Source: Polytrichum commune (taxonomy: Eukaryota; Streptophyta; Polytrichopsida; Polytrichales; Polytrichaceae). Taken from it: a stretch of 64,000 nucleotides of DNA. Shown one piece after another: positions 34,290 to 44,721 of this stretch. The stretch is taken from NCBI GenBank assembly GCA_950295325.1, contig OX485807.1, forward strand, positions 3,536,501 to 3,600,500, given 5' to 3'. Under the pieces are notes generated by a model. That model saw nothing but the letters and a program-made list of their open reading frames with translations, was not told where the DNA came from and searched no databases. Each line of letters starts with the position of its first letter. The stretch's first letter is position 1. The position numbers and the translations under genes are program-made.

Positions 34290-36085
34290 CCTATCGGCCC
34301 CGAATTGGGATGAACAAAAGACAAACCTATAGGATCAAACATGGTGATCAAGTTTAGTAGTCCCTCTCATGTTCGGTGTTGTGAAAAGAAAACCCCTAAT
34401 ACGTACCCAAGTGGAACCATAAGCAATATAATCAATCCGGGGGCGCTCCTCATCACCTACGTACTTAACTTACTAGCTAATTAAGTTAGTTCGCTTGTTA
34501 TGAAAGTCTACCCGAAACCCATGACCCACCCTATTTGTAAATGTATGAGGACATGGGTCCGTCTCCAAATAACCCCGATCTTGTTATCATTTATGGCACA
34601 TGATCTCGTGTGGGACAAGCATGGGCTATATTGGCAAGCTTAGATAGTTGTCTACCCACATTCTCCCAACTCCGCACAAAGGCCCTCGAAATAGCAGCGC
34701 TTGTTGGCTGCATGAGCGCATTGTGTCCATGGAGTGCGACAAAGCGCAGCCATGGCTATTAACAAGCAGACAGCAGTGTCCATGAGCCATTTTGGGAGCA
34801 TTATAAGAACCCCGAGGAGCCAGGTGGGATATGGGACTCGGACGGAGGGCGGGCGGGCTTCGCCAATATTGGAAATGTTTAATCTCCGTTTCCATGATGC
34901 GGTAGAAATACCCGTGCGGAAACACGGGAAGTGACGTGACACGCCACTGGGTGCAAGCATGGTAAAGTGGACAGCTCTTCATCCTTGCATGATCATGTTG
35001 CATTGAAAGTGAATCAAAACGATATCCTGGCTTTGGATTCAGTGTGCAAAAGATCATAAACATTCCTTGGGGGGGGGGCAAAAGAAAAAAGAAAAAAGGT
35101 TAAGGTCATAAAAGCTATGTTCAGAATCAAATGTAGCCATTTTCTTTTGGGCATCAGTTTTGAGGATAAATTTTTAAGGATCTCATCTTGGTATTCTACA
35201 TTTGAGTACTTAAATACAACAATAAAGGTCTCCGAGGGGAAAAACAAAAAAATAAAATAATGCTAAACAACATTATGCTACTACTTTTAGGCGTTTGACT
35301 CCTAAAGCTATGGTTTTAGGATGCTGGAACATTTTTTTGGTCCACTTTACAATGCTTGCACCCACATGAGTCTGAAGAATATGTAGACGATTGCCACTAC
35401 ACCCGTAGACTCTGTCTTCAAGGTGAAATGGTTGAGGTGATGGAATCCGAGTGACATGTCTCGAGAGCATCTTCAATTTCTATTGGGGGATGTCAAGTAG
35501 TAAGAACTTGAGAAATTGTTTATCGAAGCGTTGTTTTGGGCCCTAATAAATTCCTTTCATTTCATTTGTCCAATATTATTTTATTCATGCGCTTGTATAT
35601 GTTTTTGGACATCCTTATGGTATCTATACATAGATTTGAAGTTGGAGGGTGGTTTTATGAAGGAATTTGAAAGCCTGGCAAATGACTTGGATGAGAAGAT
35701 TGATTGAAATGTTTCAATTTTGAAACTTTCTACTTACGTTGAAAAATGACGTATATTGCTTTGGACAAAGCCATTGAAGTATTATTTTATTTTAATATAT
35801 TATTGGGCATAGTGCATTCATGAAGTCCACTATGATCAGTAGAATCTGTGGCATTAGGGATTGCTATCCGACGAGCAATTTACAAGTAACATATTATTTT
35901 CCCTCTAGCATGCATACGGTCCATCAATCACAAAACAAATGGTTTTCTAAGATTGATCGTTCTATCATAAAATTTTCCTTCTTGTTTGGTAGGTACTTCA
36001 TCCAGGAGTTAGTGCTTTCTAATGCAATTTTCTTTAACAACCGTCCAAGCGTTTTCGCCTTATAGGTTGATAAATCTTCACAACT
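34290..36085. other. No defensible gene; GC-richer patch
   Basis: 34640-34960 is richer in GC and carries ORFs on both strands (151 codons minus, 66 plus), which I attribute to composition. A 10-G run is at 35069-35078. Plus ORFs at 35516-35707 (ending FESLANDLDEKID) and 35820-36065 could be upstream remains of the 36086-37260 relic. Confidence 0.25.
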
Positions 36086-37260
36086 TTGCATTTTCACAGC
36101 AAATCAACTAAAATTTGGGAATTTGTCACATTGAAGCAACGCCCGAGGTTTCTTGAGTGTCCCCTTACATTTCATGCAACAAAGAAAGAAAAGGTTAGGC
36201 AACATGCATGTCCAATAGATATGCCTTCATATGATGTTGATATGTTAGACAACGAAGAAGAGGCGGCCAAGAAAGTTGGAAAACAAATGGGAAATGTAAA
36301 CAAAAATGTGGTGCAAAGACTGAAGAAGGTGCCTCTTAGGTTGTTGTCATTGTAGCCGAATCTAGTCCAGCTACACCTATTTCTAGTCCTTCGGCACCCA
36401 ATCCTAGTCCATGTTTGTATAAGATATCTATGCCTCCTCTTAGTTTGTGTGGTTATTGATTTTGACGGGTGTCCAAAGCCCATTGCAACTAGTACATCAC
36501 CTCCATGTTATTGGATAAAACTTCAATAATAAAACCCATTGATCTTGAAAATATTCAATTTCGTCAAGAAGGTTAGTCCGTTACACTTTGGGAACTTTTC
36601 CTTTATATTTCAATATATTCAACGTATACCATGTAAATTGTTATTGGTTTTGATTTGTTGTTTTGATTATTTTCTTTTAGGTGCGCTATGGACGCAACAT
36701 AAAGGTGTCTTCATAGGCTTGCACATTTGGAGGGTTTGACTTAATTGTTACTGATTTTCTAGAAGGTCTACATGTGCCTAAGGTTCCCTCCCCACTTAAT
36801 AGCATTCATTTTGGGAACGTCCGTAAGAGTAGGAACATTGAGGAGCTCTTTGAATTTTTTATTTCTTTTTGTATCGCACTGATGATGGTCCCTTGCTACT
36901 CTTTGTCCCTAAGAAGAAAGATGTTAAAGACAATTTAAGGACGTATGTGGCTTCTTATGGTGTCAAAACCATCCACTACATTTTTGTTTGAATTGGATAG
37001 GAATGGTTTGGGTATTTTTTGGTTGGAGGCGTGATAGTATTTGAATTATAGTTATTTATTTATTTATTTATACATTATCACAATTTGTGGACTTGGATTT
37101 GTGTGTGCATTTTCTCCTTATTCCTAAATATTTGGAACATGTTGGGTACAACATTCTCAATACTTGGCATGTAAGCTTCTCCTTATGTTGACTCTTACAT
37201 CACTTCAAGAAACTTTATTCCAAACTTGTGTGCAACATTTTGGTTGTTGAATTTTGAAGC
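36086..37260 (+). pseudogene. Multi-exon coding relic, unknown family
   Basis: Successive segments read as one protein across frames: MPSYDVDMLDNEEEAAKKVG (36222 on); a serine/proline linker, ESSPATPISSPSAPNPSP (about 36358-36411); KPIDLENIQFRQE (to 36571); then after a 109-nt GT..AG intron (36572-36680), GALWTQHKGVFIGLHIW. A shifted frame follows from 36735 (LIVTDFLEGLHVPKVPSPLN, RKSRNIEELFEFF), another from 36872 (YRTDDGPLLLFVPKKKDVKD), and a weak one around 37090-37200 (FVDLDLCVHFLLIPKYLEHV). The intron begins gttagt, ends ttcttttag, is T-rich and joins the two sides in phase. At least three frameshifts make it a pseudogene. Function is unknown. Confidence 0.45.
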
Positions 37261-38983
37261 ATAGTTATGCATTCACTTGGACAATTACAATATGTTGGAA
37301 CTCCCCATTCAAATTAATATGACATAAAGGTCATGATCATGTGGCTTTGGTCACCTTGGGGTTGAGTAAGCTGGGTGGTGGGTGTCACGGTGTAATGTTT
37401 GTTAAGGTTCATGTTCAAAAACATTGTGAGATCCCTTAGGAAGCTAATGTCGTAGGAAAGTGCTATCCCTTAATTGAGTGTAAATGGTGGCATCCACCAA
37501 CTATCTTCTTTATTTGTAGTTTTTGGGTTTCGTTGGGGTCATTTTGAGAGAAACATAATATGCTAAAGTACCACAAATTTAGGGTATTAGTGGTTGTAAT
37601 TCCAAATATTTTTTCTACATCACTGCTCATGTGCTATCACTCACTGCTCATTGCTCACATGATAGCACTCCCCTAATTGTTCCTAATGAGTTATTTTGCC
37701 ATTTTTAGTTGATGTTGTTGCCTTCATGTGAACCTTGCTCTCTGTTAGTTTGTGGTGGGTTTTTTTTGTCTATGGGAGTCCCTAATTTTCCTTGGATTTG
37801 GGGCTTGATGCAAGGTGTGATGTCACAAAGATTATGCAAGACACTAAAAATCCACACATGCAAGGCATTCATTGCGTCTCCCATCAACCCAACTTGGTGG
37901 TAAAGGAATTATCCAACATTATGGTGTTTACTCAGATGAAAGCACAACCCATAACCTCCATGTGTGCTTCGCCTCCAACCTCAAGAGGCACTCAAAATTC
38001 ACGAACTTGGGTGATTTGACGGAGATCAAAGACCTAAATTATTTATAAACATAGAAAGTGTGAACAACACCTTTTTGGAGGGTGATATCTGAATGCAAAA
38101 TCTTTGTACACATGATGCAATTGCTCAAACTAACATTTGCGTGAATTCTTGAGGTGGCCAAAGCTAACCATGGCATGCTTGTTAACAAAGAGTGGTTTTA
38201 ACCCAAGGCCTAAATCTGGATCCCATGGAAAATTAGAGGTTAAGGCGCATAAGGCCAAAATAATACTCAAATGAGTAACATTCCTAGCACTTGATTTCTA
38301 GTGCACCCAACCACCTATGATCCACCCAATTATAATGGAGGCATTAGTTCGAATTGGATGTTTTCAACCAATCGTGTGGGAACCTAGGGGTTTGTCCTCA
38401 AGGGAGATAGGTGTTGGTCAGCTAGGTCCGCACCCATTCGAGGTCTTCACCTTCAAAAACATGTAATTGTCTACGGAGGCCCTCTAATCCTCACAATGTA
38501 TGTTAAGGGATAGCTTATAGACTTAGACGAAGCAACACCATAATTCACACCGGTGGCAACTTGGGAGTTGACTTTCTATTTCTTTGCTTGTTGACATAAA
38601 AACCAATAAAGACGCCTTGGCCACCATTACACTCATGATCAAGATGTCCACATAAACACACAACACACTAATATATAAAACTCCACCAACAAAAGACATA
38701 CCTTGGGCCATGTTTATAATTGGATACCAAAAGGAACCACCTCTAACATGAGGCAATGGCATTTATCCCATAGCCTTGCTCCATGAACCTATTTCAAGTT
38801 CACGTATGAGCTTGCAGCTCCCTCCCTCCCTCCCTGTTGCAAACCATGCACTATTTGGTGAAATGTTTGTAGGAAACATACATATTCATATGCACCTATT
38901 TGGTGATGATCAAATTATGTCAAGGTCACTTATACAAGCTCTATTATAATCCCACATCTTGCTAATCAAATGTCTTCTCTAAG
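37261..38983. other. Unassigned, with a miniature TIR fragment
   Basis: 37631-37668 holds gtgctatcac...gatagcac inverted ends around gctcattgctcac, a shrunken relative of the element at 18904-19393. 38180-38260 resembles 30600-30690. A CCCT repeat is near 38818-38837. The ORFs at 37705-38019 and 38523-38762 are unsupported. Confidence 0.35.
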
Positions 38984-39360
38984 ATGAAGGAACGACTACT
39001 TTGCATGCATGACACCATGAGCTTTCTATGGGTGCAAAATGCATCAAAGATTCTTGACTTGAATGGATCAACTGCTGAAATTATGGCATCCCAATGCGGA
39101 CATGCAATCTATCATCCTAATGTTTTGATTAGGACTAAGAAGCATTGTGAGGTTATCCAAAAAGTCCTTGCTACCATAGTGGAGGACATGAAATGTTTGT
39201 GCTAGGGTAAATTTCAAAATTGTAACCCCTGATTGGAATTCTTTATTTATTTTTCCTATTGCTATAACTTGAGCTCTGTTTTTAATCCCTACACATAGGA
39301 CTAATGTGTTGTATGTTGGGGGACGTGGTTTGCATGAGCAATTGATATTATCCCCCCTGG
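38984..39360 (+). pseudogene. Coding relic with possible intron, unknown family
   Basis: An ATG-started frame of 73 codons (MKERLLCMHDTMSFLWVQNA; later SQCGHAIYHPNVLIRTKKHC) ends at TAG 39203-39205. Right after it, GTAAAT (39207) to ...cacatag (39298) has the shape of a 92-nt U-rich intron. Beyond it the reading ACTAATGTGTTGTATGTTGG gives TNVLYVGGRGLHEQLILSP. The joined phase is off by one, so either the intron call or the frame is damaged. No family is recognised. Confidence 0.35.
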
Positions 39361-39540
39361 ACACATTGGGGCCACTATACCCCTAGTATTGGCTCAACCA
39401 CACACTGATGAGCTTTTTCATGACCACTTCTAGGTCTTAAAGAACCATTATTGCTTGTAATAAAAAGTCCAATGTGTTATTCACCTCTCATGTTGGATCA
39501 AACAACCCTTGATCACATATGCACTTAGTTCAAGGGGACG

Positions 39541-40050
39541 ATGAAACATGCCATGCTGAGGCTGCACTACGGCAACGCCACTCCATCACCAAGCTTTGAG
39601 ACACACAAGCATGCCGTGCAACAACATACACATGTTGAGACATGCATGGTGCAACACCAAGAGAGGATCATGCGACAACAACTTAGAGGACAATCTCCAC
39701 CTTCCCTCACCAAGAAGAAACATATCCACTTGCACCATAAAACCCTAACACGATTGCAAACACCACACAAACACGAACACCAAGAGCAATTGACTCAAGC
39801 ACGTCACCCACATAGACTGCAAATCCAACACACCATACACATGGGATGTGCTCGCCATGATTCCATGCACCACAAGAACGACACACCACCAACCCTAGCA
39901 AACCTAAAACAACATTGGCGGAGCACTTGGAGCAAGAGTCAGTTTGCACAAAGGTGGAATAACCTCCTATTCTTCATATTCATGTTTTTCTTTATGTCAA
40001 AGTGTGTATGTACACTCCACAAAGTACATCATATAGAGTTTACCCCATAA
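39541..40050 (+). CDS. Open frame upstream of the LINE, possible ORF1 relic
   Basis: An uninterrupted frame of 169 codons, very rich in H, Q, T and K and ending in a hydrophobic stretch (NLLFFIFMFFFMSKCV). The A/C-rich composition is the same as in the LINE that follows and accounts for the few stops. It may be the LINE's 5' region or ORF1-like part, or merely open by composition. No zinc knuckle or RRM motif is visible. Confidence 0.25.
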   Translation: MKHAMLRLHYGNATPSPSFETHKHAVQQHTHVETCMVQHQERIMRQQLRGQSPPSLTKKKHIHLHHKTLTRLQTPHKHEHQEQLTQARHPHRLQIQHTIHMGCARHDSMHHKNDTPPTLANLKQHWRSTWSKSQFAQRWNNLLFFIFMFFFMSKCVCTLHKVHHIEFTP

Positions 40051-42320
40051 CACCTCATATACACCATTCTTCACAATGCCATATTGAATACTTCATACAA
40101 AGCTCCCAACAAAGTTGCCACAAATCATACGGCCCTCTCCCACAATGCTCCTTACATTGCCTATCAAAAAAATTCACACAATACAAGTCGCAATGACGAG
40201 AATGTCCGCCTAATCCCCCCCCCCCCCCTAAAAGGTCTCTCCTATCTACCACAACCAAACTACCTATGTGCACACATTGCGAACCTCTTACAAATGGCAA
40301 ATCTCCCATAATACCTCTACATGCCATCACACCCCCAAGACATCCACCTTATCAAAATCCATAAATCGAAGACCAAATCCAAATCCTCACAACACACCAT
40401 CTAACACACAACATAATCCTAGTAGGAGGTTTTAACAAAGATATCACCCTCCGTGGCCACATGCAAGATGGAATCCCTCAACCACACAATAGCAAGGACA
40501 ATGCATGGGCACAAACACATGCATGCCCTAACATTCCACCCGATCCATGACAATAAGACATTCTCCATACAAAGGCGGCCAAAACTACACATCAGTTAGT
40601 CTTATTGACAGGTTTTCCACCAACCTTCCATCAACCCCCCACCTTACACTTCATTGATAAAACCAAAATTCAATACCCCATCTACCTAGAACTTGATTCT
40701 ATTAATTTAATCAAAAGACCCAACCAAAACATGAATATTCCCCGAGAATGACATATTTCATCCCACCACACAACCATACAAAAATACTCATTATGTTCCA
40801 GGGTATCACTAACCTTAACATACAATCTCTCACCCAACTGTTAAGCAACCCCCACATACATGCCAATGAATAGGATTATGTTCATACTAGAAAAACGACC
40901 CCCCCCCCCCCTCTAACAAAGATCGTACAAACCTTCTCAAGGGAAGTCTTTGACAACAATCTGAAAAAACTTGCCCACATCAGAGCCCCAAGCTCATACA
41001 ACATCCCAATAAAATCCTTAAAGCTCTACCACAACCTTCCATGACATGCTCTTTCTCTTCTTCCAACAATGCTACCAATAGAAACATTCCACGAAATTGG
41101 AAACATAGCAAAACCATACTCATCCATGAAAAAAATTGACCCCCTCATTCTTGCAAAGTACAGACCTATAGCCCTAGCAAACACCATCTACAAACTATAC
41201 ACAAGCATGCTAACCACATTCCTTACTAGTTATGGAAAAGAATACAAGATCCTGCACTTTAGTCAAGAAGGATTCTAACCACAAAGAAATACCACAAGAC
41301 AAATTCAAATGATTATCGATGCCTGCCTCACCAACCAATACATATTCCTAACCTACATCGAATTCCGAGATGCCTTTGGCTTCATAGACTCGCAACAATG
41401 GAAGACCTAAGGTGGGTAATAGTCGGTAACATATACACAAACTCCACCACTGCATTCCACGGTAACCACTTCCGCTCCATGGCACTTCTAATTCCAATAA
41501 ACCGCGGAACAACCCAAGGAGACACACAAGGTCCAAACCTATTCCACATCTTTCTAGACCCACTCCTTAGATGGCTTGAAAAAAGACGACATTGCAAGCT
41601 CCGCAAAAGCACAACTAATATCCTAACCCACCTCTTGCACAAAGGTTTTTGCATAAGCAAAACATCCTTACTCCCGGATTACATAATTTATATTGGGCAA
41701 TGACTAATCCAAGCTTCAAACAACCAATGACAACTAGGCATCATCTATCAAGGACTAGCCAAACATATATTAGCCAAACATATATGCGCCAAAATATGGA
41801 GAATCTCATCCTATTCCCAAACTCAAATACTAAGCATGTGCATGATCACCCATTGCATACACCATGTTCAAACTTGAAAGTCAATACGAAACACACATAA
41901 CCTCGCTTAAAAATACCCTCCCAATAAACCAAACCCACATACAAAACACCTAAAAAAACTCACCACACTACAACACCTTCCCCAATGAATAGAAAAACAA
42001 CAAAAAGAAATATCTTGACAAGCTTTACATGTTTTACATTACCACCATTGAACAAATTCAAAAAGCCACTACAAGAATCATAATTTCCTCAAAGGAATTT
42101 GAAAAACCAGTACTAGGCCTTTTAAAGCAACTCTCCAACAAGCTCAAAATTTATATCCAAACACCTTTACCCACAACCACTGACAATGTGCTAGACCCTA
42201 TACACCCCCATGCTCACAATCATACCTAGGACCACGACACCACGGACAAACAAATACATACCATCACAACCTCCAACCCATATCCCGGAAAGATAAATGA
42301 GGAACGCAAGCCATCATGAA
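40051..42320 (+). pseudogene. LINE ORF2 relic: endonuclease and reverse transcriptase
   Basis: Endonuclease traces: a frame at 40371-40550 with ILVGGFNKDI in the place of the GDFN motif, and a shifted frame at 40574-40657 with NYTSVSLIDRF, like the late APE-endonuclease block. Reverse-transcriptase blocks: 41069-41278 contains KYRPIALANTIYKLYTSMLT, followed after one stop by the block ending YIEFRDAFGFID (to about 41390). A frameshift leads to 41398-41703 with MEDLRW, GNIYTNSTTAFHGNHF, then INRGTTQGDTQGPNLFHIFL and PLLRWLEK. The later YADD-type catalytic box is not visible and the frame is lost after about 41640. Three long C tracts interrupt the region. It is 3'-interrupted by a family A MITE at 42324. 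The element encoded its own retrotransposition, but this copy cannot be active. Confidence 0.75.
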
Positions 42321-42323
42321 ATA

Positions 42324-42590
42324 CTACACTAAATATGATATTTAATATCATTATGGTAAATTTTTGGATGACAATTCTTATGAATAAGTGTACAAATATT
42401 GTCATGGATGATGGATGGGTTCATCCATTGGCCAAACCCCTAGCTTCTCTTGTTAGCAACTTGTGATGAAATATTGTTATGGATGGTGACAATATGGATG
42501 AAAAACCACTCGGTAAGTGATAGTAATTGCAACACTGTAAAACTTAAATCCCCCCAAAAATTACAAGGAATGACAAATAACGTTCAATGA
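42324..42590 (+). mobile_element. Family A CACTA-like MITE, copy 3, 3'-truncated
   Basis: Starts CTACACTAAATATGATATTT and follows 56845-57281 through cacttgg/cactcggtaagtgatagtaattg up to ttacaaggaatgac, then stops matching near 42590. The right TIR is missing. It lies at the end of the LINE relic. Confidence 0.65.
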
Positions 42591-43402
42591 CCACATTGAG
42601 ATGCAACCTAAAGCCATGCACATCAAGCTCCCATGAAAATTTTAGCCCAACCATGATGGAAACCAACAACCTATCCTACATCCAAGAGTTCTTCAAAACC
42701 ATTCATACTAAGCCAAGGATATACAAGGAACCCAAAACAAATCCAAAAAAACCTATAAATTCACAAATCCAACTTCCACCCAACATTCAACCATTCATAC
42801 CATAACATTTGCTTTAAAAGATTGTGTCTTGGATTCCCAGATTTGTTTGGATTTTTTTTTCTTTCTCTTGATTTTTTAGGTTCCTTTTACTAGCCTAGGG
42901 CTTTGTAATGCTATCAAGGGTGGTGGTCAATCCACACCCTACATTTCTACAAGCACACATTGTTTCAGGGTTTTTTTTTTTGGAGGTCGGGGGGGGGGGG
43001 GTGTCAAACCCCACCCCATATTTTCCTAACTGATTAAGGCACCAAAGGTGCTCCTATAAGGGGCTAGGCCCACTTTTGATGCACACAAGCCATTTATGCT
43101 AGGACAAGGAGGTACAAGGAACCAAATAGATTAAAATAAAAGAGTCTAGGAGAAATAAAACCATGGAATTCCAAAAAAAAAAAAAAAAAGTTTCCAAAAA
43201 TTTTGTTTCTAGATTTTATTTTCTTGAATTGTTTTTGGGTTCTTGGTATCATTATGGGGCTTTGCAATGTTAGTAGGGGTGGAGGTCAATCCACAACCTA
43301 CATTTCTATAAGCATCACACCATATCAAGTTTGGTAGGGGGGAGGTGGTCAAATCCAATCCTCAACCAACATTCAACCATTCATACCATGACATTTGCTT
43401 AA
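42591..43402. repeat. Locally duplicated non-coding blocks
   Basis: Two blocks occur twice as direct repeats: 42783-42815 with 43366-43398 (acattcaaccattcatacca) and 42885-42960 with 43240-43310 (gggctttgtaatgctatcaa against gggctttgcaatgttagtag, then tcaatccacaccctacattt). Their spacings differ (about 583 and 353 bp), so this is not one simple tandem duplication. A 13-G run is at 42989-43001 and a poly(A) of about 17 near 43172-43189. The first ~200 bp (plus ORF 42587-42805) has the A/C-rich composition of the LINE and may be its 3' part. Confidence 0.5.
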
Positions 43403-43741
43403 GTGACTAAGGCAACAAAAACTTACATGCATGGGTGCAGCTCCTTTGCTTGCCGCCGCCACCACTTTGGTAGCCCCAACCTTCCCCCATTTTGTCTACG
43501 GTCATTCACCCCTCCACGCTACAAGAATCTCCATCCGCAATCAAATGCTCCCCAATTGCAACACATGTTGGAGTCTCCTCCACCTTGCCTTTCTTCAACC
43601 ACGCGTCCATCTCCACCTCCCAAGTCCTCCGCCTCCTCTAATCCACCATCTTCCATCCCTTCTGCATCTTTGCCTCCTTCCCCTTTCACCATCATTTCTT
43701 CTTACCACCTCCTTCTCCCTCGTCCTCTAAACTCACCTTGA
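43403..43741 (+). CDS. Proline/serine-rich ORF, doubtful
   Basis: Two overlapping plus frames stay open through a C/T-rich tract. One reads SSTTRPSPPPKSSASSNPPS; the other starts MGAAPLLAAATTLVAP, with transit-peptide-like composition. Because both frames are open at once, low stop frequency in C/T-rich DNA explains them well. I would not call a gene. Confidence 0.15.
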   Translation: MTKATKTYMHGCSSFACRRHHFGSPNLPPFCLRSFTPPRYKNLHPQSNAPQLQHMLESPPPCLSSTTRPSPPPKSSASSNPPSSIPSASLPPSPFTIISSYHLLLPRPLNSP

Positions 43742-44721
43742 CTCTCCTCAAAATGAAGGGTTTTGGGTTTTGGGAGAGGTCATGTTGTTGTGGGCCTCCC
43801 CTCTAGGAAAATAAGCCCAGCAAAGTTCACCACACGCTTTCACCCATGTGGAGCACTGTCAAATTACACTCATTCCCAACTTCAACAATGGAATAAAAAT
43901 ATATTCTTACCCTTGAGGAGTTTTGCGTGTCTTCCTCCTCGTCATTGTTGAATGATTGGTGTGCCATATCACTGAATCACTCAACACAATCATTTCCAAA
44001 AAATCTTTGGTTACGATCCCCAATCACCTTCAATCTTCCCATCAAAACTTGAGTCAAAAGTCCATATATAAGTGGTTTTGCAGATGTCACTCCCCTTTGT
44101 TCTACAAAACCTTTTCTCCATTTTGGAGCTAGAGTACTGTAGTTTTTGTCTCTTTCTATGCGTCGCATTATCTCATGCTTGCATTTGAATTTCAACAAAA
44201 TCTACATCATTGCACTACATGGGTTTCCATCCTTGTGGAAACCACATAGACACTCTCATTTGCATTGAGGATTGCTTGATTTCAAGTGGTTTTTTTTACA
44301 AAAAAAAACTAAAATATGGCATCATTCAAAGTAAGAGTGCTCACTATTATCTTTGTCTATTTTATTTTTATTATATATTAGATCATGTAAATTGATTAAA
44401 AACATTTTCTCAAACCAAAAAACTCTTTGCCTTCCATGATTTCATTTTTTTTTTTGCTTTAAATTAGATTATCAAATTAAACCCCTACCCATGTATGTTG
44501 CGGCCTTAACCCTAAATAACAATTATAGTAGAATGATTGTGTGTTGTGAAAATGCTTCTATATATTTGTGATCCACCGCCCATCTTTTGCAACTATTGAT
44601 AATAAATTATTTGTTCATTTACTTTCTACCTACTTTGTCACTCCTTTACCAAATACAAAATTTGTGTTTGATCCAAACATCCTCCACATTCATCACATCT
44701 CATATATTCCACAATTTCCAT
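43742..44721. other. No recognised feature
   Basis: Unassigned. ORFs at 43977-44198 (minus) and 44210-44395 (plus) lack support. Confidence 0.25.

Noticed and set aside
34626-35081. 151-codon minus ORF
   Set aside because: Both strands are open in this GC-rich patch and nothing in the protein is recognisable.
43403-43741. Proline-rich protein or transit-peptide gene
   Set aside because: Two frames are open together in a C/T tract; low stop frequency is sufficient explanation.
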